Virus record (IMG/VR): IMGVR_UViG_3300047562_002142
Span: 1-54,225 of that record
DNA length: 54,225 bases
Source: a virus
Strand: one strand, 5' to 3'
The position numbers and the translations under genes are program-made. The notes under the pieces were generated by a model. The model had not been told where the DNA came from and did not search any database. It was given only the letters and a program-made list of their open reading frames with translations. This document shows, piece after piece, positions 41,608-49,211 of the stretch (position 1 is the stretch's first letter; every line of letters starts with the position of its first letter).

Positions 41608-44568
41608 ATGGCGAATCCTAATATTAGAATTAAACGGTCTTCCGTAGAAGGAAAAAGACCATCATTATCTCAAGTTGATTTGGGTGAATTAGCTGTCAAT
41701 ACTAATGATGGTAGATTATTCACACGAAAAGAAAATGTAGGTATTGGTTCTACTGTTACACTACTAAATCCCTGGACTGAAAATATTGGGGGTGGTGTAT
41801 ATTATACTGAAGGTAATGTTGGTATTGGAACCACAAATCCACTAGTAGCACTTGATGTTGCTGGTGTTATTAGAGAGGAACTTCATAGTCCTACAATGCC
41901 CGTAGGTCTTAATGATGATATTGGGGTCAACTGGACCCAGATTGAAATGGGTGCTGGACTTGAATATATTGCTTCATTAGTCTATTGTGGTAATGGTATT
42001 GTCTTAGCAGGTGGTGGTTTTAATACTGGTGATGGTGATGTTTATAGGTCTACCGACTTTGGACTCACCTGGACCCAGATTGAAATGGGTGCTGGACTTG
42101 AATATATTGCTTCATTAGTCTATTGTGGTAATGGTATTGTCTTAGCAGGTGGTGGTGATGGTAGTGGTGATGGTGATGTTTATAGGTCTACCGACTTTGG
42201 ACTCAACTGGACCCAGATTGAAATGGGTGCTGGACTTGAATATATTGCTTCATTAGTCTATTGTGGTAATGGTATTGTCTTAGCAGGTGGTGGTTTTAAT
42301 ACTGGTGATGGTGATGTTTATAGGTCTACCGACTTTGGACTCACCTGGACCCAGATTGAAATGGGTGCTGGACTAGAAATAATCTATTCACTAGTCTATT
42401 GTGGTAATGGTATTGTCTTAGCAGGTGGCGGTAATGGTATTGGTGATGGTGACATTTATAGGTCTACCGACTTTGGACTCAACTGGACCCAGATTGAAAT
42501 GGGTGCTGGACTTCAACTTATTCTTTCATTAGTTTACTGCGGTAATGGTATTGTCTTAGCAGGTGGTGGTTTTGGTATTGGTGATGGTGATGTTTATAGG
42601 TCTACCGACTTTGGACTCACCTGGACCCAGATTGAAATGGGTGCTGGACTAGAAGTAATCAATTCACTAGTCTATTGTGGTAATGGTATTGTCTTAGCAG
42701 GTGGCGGTTTTAATACTGGTTATGGTGACATTTATAGGTCTACCGACTTTGGACTCACCTGGACCCAGATTGAAATGGGTGCTGGACTAGAAATAATCTA
42801 TTCACTAGTCTATTGTGGTAATGGTATTGTCTTAGCAGGTGGTGGTAGTGGTACTGGTGATGGTGACATTTATAGGTCTGATGTTGGATTCTCACAGGCA
42901 TCTACTATTCAGGGAATTTATCACGAACACCTGACTGGTAACATTGGCATCGGGTCCATACAACCAACAGCAAAACTTGATGTTAATGGTGGTGTAATCG
43001 TTTCTGGTGTTTCTACATTCCAAGATGATGTTAATATTGGTGTTGGAGGAACAACAGCAGTCTTTGATATAAGTACTGGATATGTCGGTATCAATACGAC
43101 AAATCCACAAGAGAAACTTGATGTTAATGGTAAAGTTATTATTCAGGGTGCTCTCGGTGTTGGTGGCACAAACTACGGTTCTGCTGGTCAAGTCCTTATT
43201 AGCAATGGTTCTAGCTCTGCGCCTTCCTGGGAGGATTTGACTCTACCTGCCACCTTTGGTTGGGATCACGACGACGACACCTACGGTCTCTACCTACTAG
43301 GAACCAGCATTAAAACCAGCGATATAACTGGTACTATTGATATTGATGTTCAATCTCGGATGCGTCGGTGCGTTATCAACGACTCTGGTGTTGTTCAGTA
43401 TTACCTTGATGCTGATGATAGCGATTTAAAATCAGGTGATTGGTTGCGTATTGTAGAAACAGAAACAATTGGTATCGCTTATACTGGAACGATCAGCGAA
43501 AGCACCAATAGTTTGCTGCGTGTTGGAGTACCGGCATGGGCCGCAGGCACCTTTACTCGCGGACAGCGTGTTACTAACGGTGGATACCTGTGGGAATGTA
43601 TTGCTGCAAGTACTACAGCAACACCGGCTGTGGGTACAGTCGCAAGTGATTTAACTGGAACTGACGGTCAGGTGATGGTTGAAGTGCCCGCGTTCTCTGT
43701 TCGGTACGGTTTCCTAAACGGTGTTCATACTCGTGAAGTGCGTCTTGGATGTAGCGATTCGTTGATCGCACAAGGGTTTCAACCACATCCTGCCTTTATT
43801 AAAACTGACGGCACCTATAAAGATGCGTTCTATATCGGCGCATATCACACTTACGATAATGCAGGCACTGGATCTAGCGTTAGCGGTCAAACGAATACTA
43901 GATCACAAACACGCGCCACCTTCCGCACTGAAGCTGCTGCTCGCGGCACTGGATGGCATGTATTGTCGTATCTTGAATATGCAGCGATCCAAACGCTTTT
44001 AGTTTGTGAATTTAGAGATTACAACTCACAAAAAGTAGTTGGTAATGGATCTGATGTTGGCACTACATATGGTGTAACAACTGGACAAAGTGATTCGGAT
44101 GGTAATCATTCTGTAAATAGCACTGATAATGTTAGCGATGCTGATGATTACATGTCTTATCGCGGTATTGAAAATCTTTACGGTAGGGCTTGGCAGTGGG
44201 TTGATGGAGTCAATATTTATGAACGTGTCGTTTATTTAACAAATGATCAGACTGCTTTTGCTGATGACACTAGCGTAGGGTATACCTTCTATGCACAACT
44301 ACCTAACTTGTTACCAGGAGATTTTAACTATTATCAAAAGGATCTGTATCCATTGGCCGATGTTTTCTTGCCTTCTGTAAATACTGGGGGCAGCAATATT
44401 ACATATCTTGGTGATTCTATAGTTGTAAACACTGGTTGGCGCGTGGGTGCTGTAGGGGGTAATTCCAATCTTAATGAACAATGCGGAGTGTTTTGCACAA
44501 CTTTCGGTGCTGGATCGGGCATTGCTGCGGCTGTTGCTGGTGCTCGCCTAGCTTACGCGGTGAACTAA
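41608..44568 (+). CDS. adhesin-like fibre protein (986 aa) with seven Asp-box repeats and C-type-lectin-like end
   Basis: The N-terminus IRIKRSSVEGKRPSLSQVDL and GELAVNTNDGRLFTRKENVG resembles phage fibre heads. Two VGIGTT..P..LDV shaft units follow. Residues about 110-432 are seven 46-residue repeats of the form WTQIEMGAGLE...YCGNGIVLAGGG...YRSTDFGL, with the Asp-box S-T-D-x-G-x-x-W. Seven copies suit a seven-bladed propeller. Two more shaft units follow (about 450-530). The last 400 residues include YRGIENLYGRAWQWVDGVNI and end with GWRVGAVGGN, then LAYAVN, the pattern of a C-type-lectin/FGE-like fold. It is probably a host-range adhesin. The last part is more GC-rich than its neighbours. 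Confidence 0.75.
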   Translation: MANPNIRIKRSSVEGKRPSLSQVDLGELAVNTNDGRLFTRKENVGIGSTVTLLNPWTENIGGGVYYTEGNVGIGTTNPLVALDVAGVIREELHSPTMPVGLNDDIGVNWTQIEMGAGLEYIASLVYCGNGIVLAGGGFNTGDGDVYRSTDFGLTWTQIEMGAGLEYIASLVYCGNGIVLAGGGDGSGDGDVYRSTDFGLNWTQIEMGAGLEYIASLVYCGNGIVLAGGGFNTGDGDVYRSTDFGLTWTQIEMGAGLEIIYSLVYCGNGIVLAGGGNGIGDGDIYRSTDFGLNWTQIEMGAGLQLILSLVYCGNGIVLAGGGFGIGDGDVYRSTDFGLTWTQIEMGAGLEVINSLVYCGNGIVLAGGGFNTGYGDIYRSTDFGLTWTQIEMGAGLEIIYSLVYCGNGIVLAGGGSGTGDGDIYRSDVGFSQASTIQGIYHEHLTGNIGIGSIQPTAKLDVNGGVIVSGVSTFQDDVNIGVGGTTAVFDISTGYVGINTTNPQEKLDVNGKVIIQGALGVGGTNYGSAGQVLISNGSSSAPSWEDLTLPATFGWDHDDDTYGLYLLGTSIKTSDITGTIDIDVQSRMRRCVINDSGVVQYYLDADDSDLKSGDWLRIVETETIGIAYTGTISESTNSLLRVGVPAWAAGTFTRGQRVTNGGYLWECIAASTTATPAVGTVASDLTGTDGQVMVEVPAFSVRYGFLNGVHTREVRLGCSDSLIAQGFQPHPAFIKTDGTYKDAFYIGAYHTYDNAGTGSSVSGQTNTRSQTRATFRTEAAARGTGWHVLSYLEYAAIQTLLVCEFRDYNSQKVVGNGSDVGTTYGVTTGQSDSDGNHSVNSTDNVSDADDYMSYRGIENLYGRAWQWVDGVNIYERVVYLTNDQTAFADDTSVGYTFYAQLPNLLPGDFNYYQKDLYPLADVFLPSVNTGGSNITYLGDSIVVNTGWRVGAVGGNSNLNEQCGVFCTTFGAGSGIAAAVAGARLAYAVN
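41935..42900 (+). repeat. seven tandem 138-bp repeats
   Basis: Units begin at 41935, 42073, 42211, 42349, 42487, 42625 and 42763, exactly 138 bp apart, in frame (46 codons). Differences concentrate in two short windows per unit. The final unit lacks the last Asp-box tryptophan. Confidence 0.95.
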
Positions 44569-44598
44569 TCCATTATATTAACCACAAAGGAGTTTCTC

Positions 44599-44949
44599 AT
44601 GGCTAACTACGGTTCTAATTATCCCAATCCCACACGAGTCCGTGGCAAGTGGCACGTCCCATATAACATCCAGTCCAAAGTGAATAGTGACGGCATCACC
44701 ACATATTCTGCAGAAGTTGCGGAGTGCATGACGCTGTTTGAACATGACATTCGCCAAGTCATCCCAACTGGTTACGACGCCGATGTCTTGGAAGCCATTA
44801 AGCACGGAATTCGCCTTCGGCGCGCACAAGAGTATCCGCCGGTAACTGACTACCTTGATGGCGTAGCAAAAGACGACGCTGATCAAATTACAGCATATAA
44901 GAATGCGTGCTTGGCGGTAAAGGAAAAGTATCCTTTCCCAAATGAATGA
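44599..44949 (+). CDS. small protein downstream of the adhesin, probable fibre chaperone/accessory
   Basis: This 116-aa protein has a strong AAAGGAG ribosome-binding site. It reads MANYGSNYPNPTRVRGKWHV, then AIKHGIRLRRAQEYPPVTDY with LDGVAKDDADQITAYKNACL near the end. The YPPVTDYLDGVxKxD...Y...C..VK.KYP pattern is common in small proteins encoded next to phage tail fibres. Its GC-rich codon use matches the adhesin C-terminal part, so both probably arrived together. The exact job is unknown. Confidence 0.65.
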   Translation: MANYGSNYPNPTRVRGKWHVPYNIQSKVNSDGITTYSAEVAECMTLFEHDIRQVIPTGYDADVLEAIKHGIRLRRAQEYPPVTDYLDGVAKDDADQITAYKNACLAVKEKYPFPNE

Positions 44950-44963
44950 GACGCAATAGTCGG

Positions 44964-45009
44964 ATGAACTACCGCGAAACTAAAGATTTCGCGGTTTTAC
45001 GGAACTTTG
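44964..45009 (+). repeat. 46-bp direct repeat, copy 2 (contains terminator)
   Basis: Identical to 41498-41543. It closes the cassette with the adhesin and its small partner. Confidence 0.95.
44971..44998 (+). terminator. rho-independent terminator in repeat copy 2
   Basis: The same 9-bp stem ACCGCGAAA/TTTCGCGGT and TTTT tail as at 41505, here 21 nt after the small accessory gene. Confidence 0.85.
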
Positions 45010-45067
45010 GTAAATATGGGTAGTGCAATTTCAGCAAATGTCAAAGTTTCATCACAAAGAATCATCG

Positions 45068-45075
45068 TCTAAATA
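45068..45075 (+). promoter_or_regulatory. late promoter-like element
   Basis: TCTAAATA lies 24 nt before the start at 45100, after a terminator. AAGGAGAG provides a good ribosome-binding site. The 150-nt gap 44950-45099 otherwise holds the repeat and nothing else recognisable. Confidence 0.45.
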
Positions 45076-45099
45076 GTACCATAAGGAGAGTATTAAAAG

Positions 45100-46404
45100 A
45101 TGGCGAAAAATCGCATTACATTCACAGATGATTTCGTCTTAAAAAACGAAAAAGTCGGTATTGGAACGACAGATCCAACCGCAACATTAACTGTTATTGG
45201 TGATACTAACATCTCCGGTGTTGTAACTGCGTCTTCATTTTCTGGAACTATTGTTGGTAATGTTTCAGTTAACAATATTGGACTGATTGGTGCGGGAGAA
45301 ACAACACTCACAACAAAAATTGCAAATCAGGCTATTGATTCTTATCCATCAGCATCGTTCTTAAGTTCCCGTTACAATGTTTCAATTGCTTGCACTGGAC
45401 AATTAACAGGAAGTTATGAGACTCCAAGCACAGCATCAGTAACAAGTCTTGTTGGTGGACAGTTTTATATTCCAGGAACCTATTACAATATTCCACTAAC
45501 ATCAACAACTGGTGTGGGAACAGATGGTCGTATCAATGCAACTGTTGATGGAACAACCGCAACTGTTGGTATTACATCTGCATATAATGTGCTAGTCACA
45601 ACATCAGAACACGGAATTGGAACAGGTCAACCAGTATCATTTGCTTCCAGTATTCTAAGAGCAGAATATGTTACATTAGTTGAAAACGATATATTATACA
45701 CACCAGTTGCTCACGGTATTGGAACAAGTGAAGCAGTTTCATTTGGATCCAGTATTTTTGATAGTTCTTATACTGGTATTGCAGTAACAGCAGGAGCAGG
45801 AACTACATATTATGCAACAGGTACTGGTTCAACAAGTTTTACTATAGAATCTTCAATTGGTGGTGGACAAATCACAGGAATTGGAACCACAACATTTGCT
45901 GATCCGGGAAATAGAGTAAGTTTTTCTGGTTATTCAGTAGATGCCGGAACAATTTATTATGCAACAGGAACTGGAACCACAACATTTACATTGACATCAG
46001 AAAGCACTGGTATTGGAACTGTTGTTGGTATTGCAATATCAACTGGACTTTCAATTGGTGCAACGATTTCTGGTGGTGTAAGTTCTGTCCAAGTTGTATT
46101 CCCAGGTTCTAGTTATGCAATCAATGATATTGTAGGAATAAGTACAGGAACATTATTGAATAGTGTAGTTGGAACAGGATTTAGTTTTACAATTAATCAG
46201 GTATCAACGAATCGTCAAAGTAATGATTTTTCTGTGATTGCAGCAAATAGTGGTGTTGATTATATCGAATCAATGTCTTTTGCAACAAATACTTATCTTG
46301 GTGCTGTTGGAGTAAGAACTTCTGGTAGTAATACAGAATTAACATTTAATCCATATTTCAAAAATCTTAACATTAAATATACTCGTAACTCCATAGAAAG
46401 ATGA
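45100..46404 (+). CDS. tail-fibre-like protein (434 aa)
   Basis: It starts MAKNRITFTDDFVLKNEKVG and has KVGIGTTDPTATLTVIGDTN and ISGVVTASSFSG shaft units in the first 70 residues. The rest is Gly/Thr/Ser-rich beta sequence with pairs such as GTTYYATGTGSTSFTIESS and GTIYYATGTGTTTFTLTSE (about residues 245-310), an internal duplication. The end, SGSNTELTFNPYFKNLNIKY plus TRNSIER, resembles the end of the protein at 36070. It is probably a fibre shaft or hub protein. Its stop overlaps the next start (ATGATG). Confidence 0.65.
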   Translation: MAKNRITFTDDFVLKNEKVGIGTTDPTATLTVIGDTNISGVVTASSFSGTIVGNVSVNNIGLIGAGETTLTTKIANQAIDSYPSASFLSSRYNVSIACTGQLTGSYETPSTASVTSLVGGQFYIPGTYYNIPLTSTTGVGTDGRINATVDGTTATVGITSAYNVLVTTSEHGIGTGQPVSFASSILRAEYVTLVENDILYTPVAHGIGTSEAVSFGSSIFDSSYTGIAVTAGAGTTYYATGTGSTSFTIESSIGGGQITGIGTTTFADPGNRVSFSGYSVDAGTIYYATGTGTTTFTLTSESTGIGTVVGIAISTGLSIGATISGGVSSVQVVFPGSSYAINDIVGISTGTLLNSVVGTGFSFTINQVSTNRQSNDFSVIAANSGVDYIESMSFATNTYLGAVGVRTSGSNTELTFNPYFKNLNIKYTRNSIER

Positions 46405-48359
46405 TGTCTAATATTTTCTCAAGTTCTGGTGGTTTAGGTTATCCACAGCATTTCCCAGAGACTAGTATTGACTTTTTAAATAATCGTTCTATTCCACTAG
46501 AATATAACTTCACAAGAAATAGTAGTGGTGCTTATGTTGGTGCTGATGGTTATATAAAGACTGCGGCTACTAATGAACCTAGATTTGATTATGACCCTAT
46601 TACTGGTGAGTTTAAGGGTTTATTGGTTGAGGAGAGTAGGACTAATACAATACAAACTTCTTCAAATTTCAACATACCAGATACAAGTCCAAATTCTATT
46701 AATTACAATTCTATTGGATCCTATTTTAATGCAACTTATACAAAAATTTTAAATAGTGGGCCTGCTCCAGATAATACCAACACAGCACTTCTTACAATAA
46801 CTACCGACATAAACACAGAAAATAACAAAATTGAATTTGGATCGGTAGGTATGTCTCCGGGAACATATTCACATTCATTTTTTTATAAAAATTCCAATGT
46901 TTTAGATAGGTCAATAACTGGATTTTTATATGGAAACAGCACTACTTCTGACGAAGGGATTGCAGTTTCTTTTAGTGTAGATTCTTCGGGAATACCAAGC
47001 AATTCTTCTCTAAGAACAATTCTATATCCAAATGGATGGACAAGACTTATATACATACAAACATCAAATGTTACAAGAACTCAGGGTAGATTATTTGAAA
47101 TTCAACTCAAAACTAATAAAATTGGTTCACAAATGTTATTTTGGGGGTTTCAAAATGAGTCAGGATTATTCCCCACCTCCTATATTCCCACATCAGGTTC
47201 AGCAGTAACAAGACAACCAGACCAACTAATCCTTAATAAACCATTTAATTCTTTAGGAACTTTCTTTGTTGAATCAAATCAAACAAGAGGAACCACATTA
47301 TCAGCAGACAATGGAACTTCAAATATTCTTATGAGTTCTACAGGAAAAGAAGCACTATACTACAACACCAATAGAACTCTAAGAATGCCCAGTGATTCTA
47401 CACCATCATTAATAAACACAACAACACCACAAGACCTCAATAGAGTTTCATTGGGATTCAATAGACTCACTAATTCAAGTTACATCAATGGATACCTAAA
47501 GAAATTTATGTATTATGGTTCTCCAATAACAGAAGACAACTTAAGGTCTTTAACTGGTAATACATTAGATACTTATAGATATAATAATGATGGTATAGTA
47601 ACTAATGGTCTTGTATTGAATCTTGATGCTGCATATTATGATGGAGGAACCACTTGGACTGATTTGAGTGGGTTGAGCAATAATGGAACTCTTGTGAATG
47701 GTGTTGGGTATGATAGTGCTAATGGTGGGTCTTTGAGTTTTGATGGGGTTGATGATTATATAAACTTTGGGGACATTTTTAATGATGTATTTGCTGGTGT
47801 AGATAAAAAATTCGCAATTAGTTCTTGGGTAAACTATAATACATTAAAACCAACTGGTAATGTAATTTTATCAAAGTCGGGAGATATTACCTTCGATGAA
47901 AATGAAAGGCAAATATACCTTTCAGTAAGAAATCCATCAAATGATTATGGGTCATTTGAACTTGAATTTTTAACATATTTTAATCCGGCGGGAGCGCCCT
48001 TCCAGCCTGGCAGCAATTATGCGGGATATAGAACAGTAAACGCCAATATACAAACAAATCAATACTATAACTTTGTAGTTTCTTATGACGGTAGTATTGA
48101 TGATAGTGGTAGGTATTCTTTATTTGTAAATGGAATTCAATATAATGTTACTCCCACTATTACTGCTGGAGGATTGGAAAATATACAACCAGGAAATGCA
48201 AGAATGTCTATAGGTGCTGTAATAGGAGTAAAAGATGAAAATTCTCCATATGGATTACTAGATGGCAAAATACCACAAGTCTCAGTCTACAATAGAGTAC
48301 TTACAGCATCAGAAGTCCAACAAAACTTCAATACCCTTCGAGGACGCTTTGGGATATAA
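46401..48359 (+). CDS. LamG-type adhesin-like protein, paralogue 1
   Basis: This 652-aa protein has an N-terminal module: FTRNSSGAYVGADGYIKTAA and NEPRFDYDPITGEFKGLLVE (about residues 38-78), a known prophage/fibre motif. A variable carbohydrate-binding-like domain (about 85-280) is followed by a conserved segment VTRQPDQLILNKPFNSLGTF to LTGNTLDTYRYNN (about 270-395). From about 400 there is a LamG/concanavalin-like domain (LVLNLDAAYYDGGTTWTDLS, GGSLSFDGVDDYINFGD, SVYNRVLTASEVQQNFNTLR). It is probably a receptor-binding protein. ATG 46404 is an equally possible start. Confidence 0.75.
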   Translation: MMSNIFSSSGGLGYPQHFPETSIDFLNNRSIPLEYNFTRNSSGAYVGADGYIKTAATNEPRFDYDPITGEFKGLLVEESRTNTIQTSSNFNIPDTSPNSINYNSIGSYFNATYTKILNSGPAPDNTNTALLTITTDINTENNKIEFGSVGMSPGTYSHSFFYKNSNVLDRSITGFLYGNSTTSDEGIAVSFSVDSSGIPSNSSLRTILYPNGWTRLIYIQTSNVTRTQGRLFEIQLKTNKIGSQMLFWGFQNESGLFPTSYIPTSGSAVTRQPDQLILNKPFNSLGTFFVESNQTRGTTLSADNGTSNILMSSTGKEALYYNTNRTLRMPSDSTPSLINTTTPQDLNRVSLGFNRLTNSSYINGYLKKFMYYGSPITEDNLRSLTGNTLDTYRYNNDGIVTNGLVLNLDAAYYDGGTTWTDLSGLSNNGTLVNGVGYDSANGGSLSFDGVDDYINFGDIFNDVFAGVDKKFAISSWVNYNTLKPTGNVILSKSGDITFDENERQIYLSVRNPSNDYGSFELEFLTYFNPAGAPFQPGSNYAGYRTVNANIQTNQYYNFVVSYDGSIDDSGRYSLFVNGIQYNVTPTITAGGLENIQPGNARMSIGAVIGVKDENSPYGLLDGKIPQVSVYNRVLTASEVQQNFNTLRGRFGI

Positions 48360-48365
48360 TAAATA
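48358..48365 (+). promoter_or_regulatory. late promoter-like element
   Basis: AATAAATA overlaps the stop of the first LamG gene and lies 21 nt before the start at 48387. Confidence 0.4.
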
Positions 48366-48386
48366 CTTGCAATAACCATAAGAACA

Positions 48387-48839
48387 ATGTATAAAGATTA
48401 TTATTTAAGATTTCCTGATAAACAAACTGCACTTGATGAGTTTTCAGTCATTGGACTCACAGTAGAACTTTCCTCACCTGAAGTGATTTACTCTAGTCCA
48501 GTTGCAATTGGTTCTACATCATTCTTCAATGAAGAAACACAAGAAGAAGAAATTGTTCCTGTTTTTGATGAACCAGTCGCAATTGCAACTTACACAAAAG
48601 CAATCATCACACAAACACCAAATGCAGCAGTTGATGAAGTTGGTGTGATTTATACTGAAGGTGTTTATGAGACAAATGAAGAAACAGGTGAAATCATAGA
48701 AATCACTCCAGCAGAACCACTTGAAGGATATCATTACAACTATCGTATTGTCTGGGGACAAGCAGAAGAAATTCCACTTGCAGACAATCTAGTTTCTTAT
48801 CTTGTAACACCACAACAACCAGTTAGACGATTCTTCTAA
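48387..48839 (+). CDS. small accessory protein between the LamG genes
   Basis: This 150-aa protein starts MYKDYYLRFPDKQTALDEFS and has an acidic, threonine-rich middle (ETQEEEIVPVFDEP, YETNEETGEIIEITPAEPLE). The end, GYHYNYRIVWGQAEEIPLAD, matches a pattern (G.HVN.R...E..P..L) often seen in small proteins encoded beside phage fibres. It is probably an assembly or attachment factor for the adjacent adhesins. No catalytic motif is visible. Confidence 0.6.
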   Translation: MYKDYYLRFPDKQTALDEFSVIGLTVELSSPEVIYSSPVAIGSTSFFNEETQEEEIVPVFDEPVAIATYTKAIITQTPNAAVDEVGVIYTEGVYETNEETGEIIEITPAEPLEGYHYNYRIVWGQAEEIPLADNLVSYLVTPQQPVRRFF

Positions 48840-48841
48840 AA

Positions 48842-49198
48842 ATGGCAGACATCATCGGTTACGAACCAAATCAAATACCAGTCAATGGATTTCTTGGAGA
48901 ACTTGCATACCAAAGTAGTGGTGGTGCAACAATTGATAAAATCCAATCTAAGGTTGGTATCACTACAAATATAGAATTACAACCCAATGGTGGTGGTGTT
49001 GTTGTTGGGGTTTCAACAGTTCAATTAGGAACAACAGCAACCACTGGATTCTTTTATCTACCAACCTGTAATGGTGCTCCAACGGGAATAGCACAGACAT
49101 TAGGAACTGGTGTAGTTCCAATGGTTGTTGATACTGCAAATAGTCGTTTATATATTCGTATTGGGTCTACCTGGAAATACGCAAGTCTAACATCATAA
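48842..49198 (+). CDS. small fibre-domain protein
   Basis: This 118-aa protein reads MADIIGYEPNQIPVNGFLGE, then a short VGITTNIELQPNGGG shaft-like unit, ATTGFFYLPTCNGAPTGIAQ and a C-terminal strand region NSRLYIRIGSTWKYASL. The GFFYLPTCNGAPTG...G..P.V.DTAN..LY...G..W pattern is widespread at phage fibre ends. It starts 2 nt after the previous stop, and AAGGAG before the next gene links it to the second LamG protein. Confidence 0.6.
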   Translation: MADIIGYEPNQIPVNGFLGELAYQSSGGATIDKIQSKVGITTNIELQPNGGGVVVGVSTVQLGTTATTGFFYLPTCNGAPTGIAQTLGTGVVPMVVDTANSRLYIRIGSTWKYASLTS

Positions 49199-49211
49199 GG
49201 AGTTATAAAAA

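Noticed and set aside
41935-42900. Regular tandem repeats as a CRISPR-like array
   Set aside because: The 138-bp units are in one open frame, have no spacers of unique sequence and encode Asp-box blades.
43250-44568. Complete diversity-generating retroelement
   Set aside because: The lectin-like end fits a target protein, but no reverse transcriptase or template repeat was found in the window.
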